From Mesocentrotus franciscanus (lineage: Eukaryota > Echinodermata > Echinoidea > Camarodonta > Strongylocentrotidae): DNA of 64,000 bases. The stretch spans positions 19,332,449 to 19,396,448 of the forward strand of contig CP137685.1 of assembly GCA_037976565.1 (NCBI GenBank). Direction: 5' to 3'. Made by a program: the position numbers and the translations under genes. The notes under the pieces are model-generated. The model ran no database searches and was not told the origin of the DNA. It saw only the letters and a list, made by a program, of their open reading frames with translations. Shown piece after piece: positions 33,501 through 41,840 of this stretch. How positions within the stretch are numbered: position 1 is the first letter of the stretch; each line of letters starts with the position of its first letter.

Positions 33501-35589
33501 GTCTATCGCATCCAGGCAGTTTTTTCACAATGGAAACCCCATGACCGGAATTCCGAACTTTATCTTTAGAGAATTCACGCATCCATACGTGCCCAATGGA
33601 GGCCGGCCTTAAAGGGAAATCAACTTTACTAGCAAACAAATCTATAAAAAATAGTAGAAATATCATTGAAGCAGACTGGTGATAATTTGAATGAAATCGG
33701 ACAAACAATAAGAAAGTAATGATTTTATAAAAACATGTAATCACTATAGTACTATACGTATTGGAACTTCAAATTGACTGAATCGCCCGGTAATGTCACT
33801 GTGATGCATTGCCGGACAACTTTCCCATTTGTTGCAACACACAAAATGACTAAAATTTCGGGGTTTTTTTCTTCTTCAATATGTATGACTCGGGAGGATG
33901 TTTTCATTTTTAGAAGACCTATGGTAATATACTAACCATAATGTATTTTGAGTAGTGCCTTAGGGAGAAGGCACTTCTGAGAAAAACAGAAATTAATGAT
34001 ATTTTTGTACACGACAAACGGGTGAGTTATCCGTCACAATCCACTGACAAAATTGCCAATTTGAGATTCCCATAGCTATAGCGATCTCATATATTTCAAA
34101 CATTCATAACTCTCTTATATATTATGGGTCTGAATTATTTCAAACTTTCGCCATTCTGTTTCTCCTATTTTTTTCTTGCATATACCAATGAAATTAATAC
34201 AAGGGTTGGATTGCCCTTTAAATTCGCTCATCCATGACTTCACAAACACCAATTGTACCATTGTATTAATTCGGAGTTACCTCTGTACCATCCAGATTTT
34301 CACGATTGCAAATACCGCTTGAAAGCCAATATTGATTTCTGGTAATTGTTGGGGAAAAAAGGAGAGAAATCGGCTTAACGACGGGTATATCTGGGGCCCA
34401 AGGTCTGACGTAAAAACTCTATAAAAGCCTTTGGTTATCAAGCTGGATAGTAATGACTGCCAACACTCACCTAGATTTTCAATGATATGATAACTACTTA
34501 AATCTAGGCTTAACTTCATCTCGAGTTCTTGTTTCTACAACAACAACAATTAAAGTGATTCTTAGTTGTTTATCACGAATATGTAATAACAAACATTTGA
34601 AGAAATTCAATCTCTTGCTTGTTACTAAGCTATTATAATTCCCATTTTTCTTCCAAAATCGCATTTTATATCTCACCGATTGTCTCGAACATTCTGTGCC
34701 AGTCTCGTTTGATTCTGTTCACATACACGATCGCAAAGACTTTCGAAAAATCAACTCAGGGGCATTTACAATACCATAGTGTATATCCAAAACAAATCAT
34801 GTTCAGATTTCTGAACATGTCCCTGCAATATTCACCCATTTTAATAGCAGATGATGATTCACAGTATTTATATGGCGTTATATTTCGGTTTAAAAATCAT
34901 TCAAAGGAGCATGATCCTCTAATGAACTAGTCGGTATTTTCACTATTTGCTGAAATGGTAAGTTTTGAGGCTAATTTGACGTGTTCTAGACAAGGCTTTT
35001 GAAGTTGCCTGAAGTAAATTTTTCGTAATTCTGTGATTGTGTTCAATTTATTATCTGTCATCATACCTGAATGAAAAATTAACTAAATTAGCTACGTCTA
35101 TAAACTAAACATTAAATGTTTCAACACGTTTTTTATTTTTTTATAGACAGGGGGTTTACATTTTACAGGCTATAAGCTTCTCAGTAGACCCCTATACATT
35201 TTCCCATTAATTTGTTATTCTAGATCTCAATCCCTTCATAATGCTCTGTAATCTTTTTCCTCAAATCAATGTACATCTGTAAATATAGTTGTCATAAACT
35301 TGAATAATTTTGGGAATATGAAGAAATGAATAAATGTTCTTCAACTGGATTTCTGGGACTTACTCCAGACGAGTGTGTACATCTTGCACTTCCAGACAGT
35401 GAACAATAGGGCATAGACGGACACTAGATGCAAGAGGCACATAAGCATCACGTTACGCCAGACGATCTGTGGAGGAGGGCGCTTCTGTTCCTGCTGATAG
35501 CCTGCCGGGTATGGTGTTTGTTCAAGGTCGTCCAGGGTGGCGTCTTCGGAAGACGCGACCACGTTCATCACCGGGTCTTTAGGAGCCAT
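24162..35589 (-). CDS. SCD: Stearoyl-CoA (delta-9) desaturase, complete, four coding exons, 329 aa
   Basis: The enzyme is an ER membrane di-iron protein that converts stearoyl- and palmitoyl-CoA to oleoyl- and palmitoleoyl-CoA, with electrons from cytochrome b5. Exons 35364-35589, 29408-29538, 26941-27146 and 24162-24588 total 990 bases with consistent phases (1, 0, 2). The ligand set is complete: box 1 HRLWAH, box 2 HRVHH, box 3 HNYHH, and the extra ligand region WLVNSAAH. Four hydrophobic segments and the conserved C-terminal [11 protein letters not shown] are present. The length fits the family (about 330-360), with a short N-terminus. The start ATG has an ideal Kozak context (CCACCATGG). 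A splice acceptor lies 18 bases before the ATG, so at least one untranslated first exon is expected upstream. Paralogues exist in many animals, so the gene symbol denotes family rather than strict one-to-one orthology. Confidence 0.96.
24896..25233. mobile_element. Foldback element with GGACAATTACCCC-type arms, copy A
   Basis: Left arm units read GGACAATCACTTCCCC or GAAAACTACCCC. Right arm units are the complement (GGGGGTAATTGTCC). The arms flank a core with GGAAGTCCACCCTGATAAT. Outer ends are CGTATCAGGACA (left) and the complement of GGTTCTAGGACA (right). The flanks ACGTGTGAC and ACGTGTAAT are a probable, slightly decayed target-site duplication. It lies in SCD intron 3, and a GT microsatellite has grown in the core. 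Confidence 0.8.
25948..26341 (+). repeat. Tandem duplication, about 213-bp unit, two copies
   Basis: TTTATTGACGAATCAAGTTG ... GATAAGTGTGGCTGCATGAC ... GTGCTTATCATGC is repeated at 25948 and 26161 with few differences. It lies in SCD intron 3. The pair ATGTATGCAAGCACGGCTG at 26517 and 26591 is a separate short repeat. Confidence 0.85.
26941..27146 (-). CDS. SCD: SCD exon 3: histidine box 2
   Basis: The exon encodes [20 protein letters not shown] through ...PVVRIQRR, with acceptor TTGTTCAG and donor AG|GTAAAT. Box 2 is HRVHH, and the family motif DADPHN is intact. It ends in phase 2. Confidence 0.96.
27733..28128. mobile_element. Foldback element with GGACAATTACCCC-type arms, copy B
   Basis: Starts GGTTCTAGGACAATTACC and ends GGTAATTGTCCTAATACG, around a core with ATCAGGGTGGACTTCC. 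It is flanked by a perfect 9-base direct repeat GTGTGAAAA (27724-27732 and 28129-28137), which marks a transposition event. It lies in SCD intron 2. Confidence 0.87.
28211..28451. mobile_element. MITE with TIR CCTTAAAGCTCCTCTAAAGT
   Basis: Left CCTTAAAGCTCCTCTAAAGT plus GCTGGGGCCCCA, right TGGGGCTCCCAACACTTTAG plus AGAGCCTTTAAG. It is about 240 bases, non-coding, in SCD intron 2. Confidence 0.82.
28698..29230. mobile_element. MITE with TIR TAAAGGTACTATGTCCC
   Basis: Left TAAAGGTACTATGTCCCATT plus TGCAGGC, right GGCTGCAAAAGGGACATAGT plus ATCTTTAA. Non-coding, in SCD intron 2, ending about 180 bases before exon 2. Confidence 0.82.
29408..29538 (-). CDS. SCD: SCD exon 2: second membrane segment and histidine box 1
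   Basis: The exon encodes [20 protein letters not shown] onward to ...CQTMAFQ, with acceptor TTATTCAG and donor CAG|GTACTC. Box 1, HRLWAH, supplies iron ligands. The intron position after AFQ is the same as in vertebrate SCD genes. Confidence 0.96.
30108..30235. repeat. Inverted repeat in SCD intron 1
   Basis: Arms GATGGTGCACAGGTTT..GTGGGTCGGT and ACCGACCCAC..AAACCTGTGCATC. CCGGTAATTACCGG palindromes lie just to its left, near 29985-30045. Confidence 0.7.
30465..30492. repeat. Perfect 12-bp stem hairpin
   Basis: CATGGACCTACT, loop ATTA, AGTAGGTCCATG. It lies within a region of scattered CGACCTTAC motifs. Confidence 0.8.
31137..31311. mobile_element. MITE with TIR ACAGTCAAATCTGTC
   Basis: Left ACAGTCAAATCTGTCTTAGT, right complement ACAGACAGGTTTGACCGT. 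Internal units resemble AGTGGTC / GACCACT. A better preserved copy lies at 51467-51660. Confidence 0.75.
32022..32066. repeat. GA microsatellite
   Basis: Two (GA)n runs separated by GGCTTT, followed by GACGAGACGAGAC. Confidence 0.95.
32350..32392. repeat. GT microsatellite
   Basis: (GT)n run with a few substitutions. Confidence 0.95.
33608..34222. mobile_element. MITE, same family as 4208-4821
   Basis: Left CTTAAAGGGAAATCAACTT, right GGGTTGGATTGCCCTTTAAA. The interior matches the first copy over its length (for example CATTGCCGGACAACTTTCCC and GAAAAACAGAAATTAATGAT). It lies in SCD intron 1, close to exon 1. Confidence 0.85.
34223..35340. other. SCD intron 1, nothing recognised
   Basis: AT-rich intron sequence next to exon 1, with no supported feature. 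Confidence 0.4.
35364..35589 (-). CDS. SCD: SCD exon 1: cytosolic N-terminus and first membrane segment
   Basis: The exon encodes 75 residues plus one base, from [11 protein letters not shown] to KCKMYTLVW, with donor A|GTAAGT. The N-terminus is acidic and probably disordered. It is followed by the family motif IVWRN and a hydrophobic segment ([17 protein letters not shown]). TTTTTCAATAG at the 5' side is a plausible acceptor, placing the 5' end of this exon at about 35607. Confidence 0.95.
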
Positions 35590-36539
35590 GGTGGAAGATT
35601 CGACGGTCTATTGAAAAAGAGAATTGAGAATGAGAGAGGTGATGCAAGATTTGATACAGTTACATGGGTAGCCATGCGGGTATATAAGTCCAGTCTATAT
35701 AATTATGGCCAGTCAAGTGTGACGGATGTGCACTATGCAATGGAAGGGTAAAAAACCTGATCACGCGATCCTCAGGGTAGCTACACAATACCAAAGAGAT
35801 ATCTTTGACAATACAATTGAAATTGTATTGGAGAATAGTGATGACCAGTGTCGTACCTTGTACCAGAGGGATCGGGGGGAGGTCACGCACTCCAATAAAA
35901 TGGCTAAAGAGAAGTAGAAACAAGTGAAACGCTCTCGGCGGTCTCGCCTGCATTACGCAATTCGGCATTACGCAATTCGATATGATGAAAAGTTGAGGTT
36001 GGGACATTATTTTTATAGGCAGGGTGGCCCATTTGCAGACCCCCGAAAATGAAATCCTCTGAATATAATAAGCATTTTGAAGTGAATATTGATTATGAAT
36101 CATCAGAATAATTATTTACTGTATCATAAGAATACAATATAATGAGATTTAGTGTATGGGTAAGACTACAAATGTTTCAATGCTTGTCAGTAATTTACAA
36201 ATAAAGTTATCTAATAAACTTTTTAAGAAAAGAGGATTTTTCAGCACTTTGTGTAAAAACAATTGGAAGGTAGAACCCATCTACATCACATCACGTCTCA
36301 TTAGCATAATGAGAACATTATTATGAGATATACTCCAATATATATTATCCAAACATCAATATTGTCACCTAGCTGTAACTGATCATGTACATACTAGGCC
36401 TGGGATCGAATACTAAAATTACTATTAGAATATTCATGGGAAAGTACTCGAATGATTCGAATATTTACTTTCATGAAATATGAAAAATAACAATTTATTT
36501 ATTAATTCTCATATTAAATTTTGATAACATAATCCAAGT

Positions 36540-37243
36540 CTACTGACCTAAAATGACCTTTGACCTTGACTTTGTGACCTGGAATTTGTGTCACATGATT
36601 TGTGATACTTGATAGCCCTTGGGTACAAGTTTCATGGAATTTGAACAAACACTTTTGAAATTATGCTAAAATTTCAAAATCTTGATGTTGATGCCACAAC
36701 AAAGTCTAAGTTTCCAGACCTGAAATGACATTTGACCTTTACTTTGTCACCTAAAAGACTAATAACATGATTGGTGATACTTGATAACCCTTATGTTCAA
36801 GTTTCATGGAATAGGAATGTATACTTTCAAAATTATGATAACAATTAAAAAATCTTAGCCTGATGCCACAACATAGTTAAGTTTGTTGACCTGAAATGAC
36901 CTTTGACCTTGACCTAGTGGGCTGAAATTCTACTCACATGATTGGGGATACTTGATAACCCTTTAGTCTAAGTTTCATTGAATAAGAACTTATACTTTCA
37001 AAATTATATTACAAATTCAAAAACTTAACCTCAGGTTAAGTTTTTGATGATGATGCCACAACATAGTCTAAGTTTGTTGACCTGAAATGACCTTTGACCT
37101 TGACTTTGTGACCTGAAATTTTCCTCACATGATTGGGGATACTTGATAACCCTTTAGTCAAAGTTTCATTTAATAGGACCTTATACTTTCAAAATTATAT
37201 TAACAATTCAAAAACTTAACCTTAGGTTAAGATTTGATGTTGA

Positions 37244-37278
<35 letters not shown>

Positions 37279-37320
37279 CCGTCACCGGAAAAGCGGCGCC
37301 TATGTCTCGCTTTTTGCTAC
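36540..37320 (+). repeat. Tandem repeat array (about 170-190-bp unit) with DR1 nuclear-receptor motifs, upstream of SCD
   Basis: Four units each contain GACCTGAAATGACC, CACATGATTGGGGATACTTG and AAGTTTCAT..AATAG. Three carry the perfect motif TGACCTTTGACCT (36554, 36897, 37088), which is two AGGTCA half-sites with one-base spacing on the other strand. Extra TGACCT half-sites lie alongside. The array ends in (GCCGTC)n at 37240-37280 and GGAAAAGCGGCGCC. It lies about 1.0-1.7 kb before the SCD start codon, in either the promoter region or a 5' UTR intron. Most likely a transposon-borne minisatellite; any regulatory role is inference. Confidence 0.8.
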
Positions 37321-38352
37321 GCAGGCTAGACAAAAACAGAATTAAAGGCATCGTTTAACAATGTTAAATCTGAGATGCACGGCCCTACCTGTTATCAGTG
37401 TCAGTGATATGGTGTAATATTGAAGCCCTAAAAAAATTGCGCTTCAAAATGATCAACAAGTGCCTCAAAAAAGTAAAAATCTTTGAGTGACCGGTTTTAC
37501 CATACTCGTTTTCCCCAAATAGACTGTAGTGTTATGAACACCGTTAGGAAAACGCAAAATTTGGTTTCGATTTCCAATCATAAATATCTTGATAATCAGA
37601 CAGGCGATCGGCTTGTAAAAGTCATTGGGTTCCTGACTGACATAAAGGTTTATAATTATCATTGCAGCATGAGCTAAATCCAGGATTTTGTTTCAGAATC
37701 TGAGACAAAAGTTACCGGATCCCTTTAAGAGAAAGAAGGGGGAGAGGGAGAAGTCCATAATTAAAATTTAAAAAATGCTGAAACAATTATGACACTCTCA
37801 CAAAGCCGTCCTCACTTAGTGACACTTTCCTCTCATATTTTATCTAAAGAATTACTATCCATCCAATTTCAAAATTTCCCAAAACTTTGCATTACCTTTA
37901 AGACCTGTGCCCCTATTATCATTATCTTTATTTTTGTTATTATTACTATTATTATTATGGTCTATTATTAGGAGACCAATGATATGGCTGCCTTTCACAT
38001 GTGAGTGCACTAAATTGTTGCTAAAAATACGGGTAAGCAGTGTATTAGTGTAAGTGGGTATCTCACAAGTTGTAGTACATGTGTATATACTCTGACTTAA
38101 ATCAAAATGGCGACTCCCATGGGAGAATGGCTAGCAAGGAAACTGCAACTTTGGAGATACTTTTTTCCTTTCAACTTCGAATAAAGTTATCAGTTAATGT
38201 TTTTGGTTTCATTCTCCTTTAAGAACTTTCTGAAGTATCGAGAGGAGATATATATTAATTAGTGTTATGGGTAGAGAAATCCACGGAGCAGGAGCCGATG
38301 CCATGAAGAATCGGTTCCATAGTATACGTATTCATGTTTACAGGATGTACAG

Positions 38353-38606
38353 CTGATGATGATAATAATGTTAATAATATGCCGTTCTTGTAGAGTGCAT
38401 ATCACATTATGACATCATGGCTCTATAATATCCAAAGGACTTTGGATATTATTCCCCCGTATTCACCTCCGTAGCGCTCAGTGCATTCAAATGTGGCAAA
38501 TGTCGATAAATGTCTTGCCAAAGGACATAAGTGCGGCGGATTTTAACCCCGTACCTGGTTCCACAGTATGGAGACTTATCCACTACACCACAACACCTCT
38601 ATGATG
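38353..38606 (-). mobile_element. Decayed SINE-like repeat
   Basis: It shares AATGTCTTGCCAAAGGACAT, AAGTGC..GGATTTTAACCCCGT and a TCCACTACACCACAACACC head with the other minus-strand SINEs (3293, 23445, 57020). Confidence 0.6.
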
Positions 38607-38795
38607 ACTGAAGAGTACGTATACTGGAGAGTGTTTATGAATAATTCAGATATAATTATACAGAGTGAGATTGTTCTGTGCTTTAAAGCATCTTGAATAT
38701 CACACGTTTCTCTACAGGCAACGAGTGGAGTTTGTTAAGAATTAGTGTAATAAAGTCTCTTGAACAAACACCCACTATAAACCGCGCTGCTGCGT

Positions 38796-39268
38796 TTTGA
38801 ATTCCAACCCTTCTAGAATGAGTTCATTTGAAAGAAAGCAGAAAAAATCAGAGAAACGGAATGGCGAAAGTTTGAAATAAATCGGACCACTATTAAGAAA
38901 GTTACGAGTGTTTGAAATTTGAGATCACTATAGCTATGCGAATCTCAAATCGGCAATTATCATGGAGAGTACATTATTACAGGTCCTCTAAAAAGAAAAG
39001 ACCATCCCGAGTCATACATTTATGAAAAGTTGAAATTTTAGTCCTTTTGTGTATTAGAGCGAATGGGAAAGTTGTCCGCCACTACATCACATAGACATTA
39101 TCAAGTCAGCCAATTTGAAGGGCCCATACCTATAGTGATTGCAACTTTCAAAAATTCGTAACTTTCTAATTTTTTTCCGATTTCATTCAAACTTTCATCA
39201 GTATGCTTCTTTGATTTTTCTGCTTTATTCCAGACAAGTTTGCTATCAAGGTTGGATTTCCCTTTAAG
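38796..39268. mobile_element. MITE related to 4208-4821, internally shortened
   Basis: It ends TTGGATTTCCCTTTAA on the right and AATTCCAACCCTTCTA on the left. The middle holds AGAAAGCAGAAAAAATCAGA and GTCCGCCACTACATCACATA. The order of internal blocks is inverted relative to the copy at 4208. Confidence 0.7.
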
Positions 39269-39536
39269 TCTGAACCCGGTTAAATTCCTTTTTTTGGAAT
39301 AACATACAACAGTTTATTACAATTATCTACATGATACACATAATCAAAGCATGCATGAACAAACGTTTCAACAAATCTTCTATTAAGATATTGCCGGATC
39401 TGACCAATTTTGGTCATGAGTGCCAACTCAATGAAAGTATATTCTGCAAGGACTGCGAAATAAAATATAACAATAGATATACATGTATTTTCAGTCATAC
39501 ATAATTATAGATGTAGATTATTAAGGAGAGCTTACT

Positions 39537-40610
39537 TAAACGGGAAGTCCACCCTGATATTAAGTTGGTTTTAATCAAAGCAGAAAAAATAAAGAAAAAG
39601 TCTGTGAAAGTATGAGCAAAAACCGATTAAAAAAAAAAGACAGTTATGAATTTTAAAGGTGCGATCAATCCAACACAAATTAGCAAATTACTGTTTGACG
39701 TATCTTGCGAGCCGTATTATCAGGAAAATTACCCCTCGAGGACAACCACCCCCGAGGACAATTACCCCCGGACAATAATACCCCCACCCTTGAAAATACC
39801 CCCTGGGACAATTTAACCCCCAGGACAACCAAGGACAACCACCCCGAGGACAATTACCCCCCCCCCCTCCGTTCACCCTGATAGTCCACCCTGATATTAA
39901 GTTGGTTTTAATCAAAGCAGAAAAAAATAAGAAAAAGGTAAGTGAAAGTATGAGCAAAAAACGATTAAAAAAAAGACAGTTATGAATTTAAAGGTGCGAT
40001 CAATCCAACACAAATTAGCAAATGACTGTTTGACGTATCTTGCGAGCCGTATAAATCACCCCCCCCCCCAAGGACAATTACCCCCCGGAAAATTACCCCT
40101 CGAGGACAACCACCCCCCGAGGACAATTACCCCCGGACAATTACCCCCACCCCTGAAAATACCCCTAGGACAATTTACCCCCCCCCCAAGACAACCAAGG
40201 ACAACCACCCCAAGGACAATTACCCCCTCCGTTCATTAAAGGGGAAGTGCACCCTGATAATTATTAGTTGGTTTTGATAAAAGAAGATTTTTTTCGGGGG
40301 AGGTAATTGTCCTCGGGAGGGTATAATTGTCTACGGGGGTAATTGTCCCGCTAGTAATTGGCCCGGGGGTGATTGCCCATGCAGGGGGTAATTGTCCTGG
40401 AACCCTGTGAGCTCCCTTCCCATTTGCCCAAAACTAATAAACTTATAAAATTATATTTTCAATCATATATACATTCACCTTAAATATCAAAGCATATTTG
40501 TTTTTAAACAACCCCTGTTTGAAACAAATCTCTTCCGTCATCAATTTTACTAAGAAAATGAAAGTTTGTGATAACCAAGTTAATATCAGGGTGGACTACC
40601 CCTTTAATAG
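39537..40610. mobile_element. Nested elements: GGACAATTACCCC foldback (copy C) inside a GGGAAGTCCACCCTGATA MITE, with internal duplication
   Basis: The outer MITE starts GGGAAGTCCACCCTGATATT at 39541 and ends TATCAGGGTGGACTACCCC at 40608. It is interrupted at its ATCTTGCGAG site by foldback arms (39715-39870 and 40055-40225 in one direction, 40295-40400 in the other, ending CCTGGAACC). A block of about 175 bases of MITE plus arm sequence is duplicated (39541-39715 and 39880-40055). Interruption of one family by the other gives their relative age. Confidence 0.8.
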
Positions 40611-40914
40611 GAATTCATTTCCTCTTGGCTACGCTCGGGAACGAGTCGGTGGTATTTCTCACTTCCTATGTCTTTGTTTTTTATATTTAAATTTGCCAGT
40701 AAATTAAATCAATAAATGAAAATAGGTAAATAGATAAAAAAAAACATTTTCAGTCAAATCATGCGGTGATCCTCAATATTAGCTGAAATATTTCCCTTAA
40801 CGTATTTTCATAACAAATGCTTAGCAATTCACAGACGATTGTTTTTAACATAATTACTATATTAAAATACATACATTTTCACTCTATACATACTCAAAAT
40901 AATTCTCCAACATC

Positions 40915-40980
40915 AATCTCTCTCTCTCTCTCTCTACCCTTTCTCTTTCTCCTCCCCCCTCTCTCCCTCTTCCCTCTCTA
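40915..40980. repeat. CT microsatellite
   Basis: Impure (CT)n tract. Confidence 0.9.
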
Positions 40981-41419
40981 TCTATTTTTTATCCAGTTTC
41001 TTGCCATCCGTCTGGGGGCTCTCTCTCTCGTGTCTACGTCATTACCTAGACAAAAGCAACGTCCATCATGTACTTCGCCAGATGTAACGTCTCTTTGTAC
41101 AAATGCTTATTTCACATACAGTCATGACCAAAAACAGGGTGGCTAAAATAAAACGGAGTAGCATACAAGGCAAATACTCTTTTCAATCGTTCCAATGACT
41201 CGTTAAACATTAACATGAAATTATACGACTCGTTTTAAGCGCAGCTTCATCGATACTGGAAAAATTTGAACTTTGCATCACAAAATACTCCCTAAAACCA
41301 TGTGATACTAGTAAAACCAATGCTTAACCTAAAACCCCTTTACTAATGATACCACGATTGGCAAATTTGGCAAATTTGGTAAAGGGGTTTTAGGCTCCAC
41401 ATTTATATTGGAAGTATGG

Positions 41420-41840
41420 TAAGTCCGTCTTTATTGGACCACCCTGTATAATATAGTAAGGCATGCATGTACATGTATCAAATCAAATTTATTGATAGGC
41501 TATTAAATACGGATGGATCAGCTTTATGTAAAACACAATTCTGAAGCCGTGTATGGATTAATAGTTGTATTACTATATACATTGTACATACAGGTACATC
41601 TGTGTAGACCGGCCAGAATGTATTCCTGCTCCGGATAAAAATGCACACTTTATTGGAACACCCTGTATAGTATTACTATATTAAGGCATCCATGTCAAAA
41701 ATCAGATTCATCGATAGGCTAACATAATGGATCAGATTTATATGTAAGAAAATTCTGAAGCCGTGTATGGATTAGTTGTATTACTATACAAGGTATATCT
41801 TTGTAGACCAGAATATATTCCTTGTCCGGATTAACATGCA
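41420..41840 (+). repeat. Direct duplication, about 220-bp unit, two copies
   Basis: CTTTATTGGACCACCCTGTATA...AAGGCATGCATG and CTTTATTGGAACACCCTGTATA...AAGGCATCCATG head the two units. Both contain ATTGATAGGCTA-like and TTCTGAAGCCGTGTATGGAT sequences. Confidence 0.8.
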
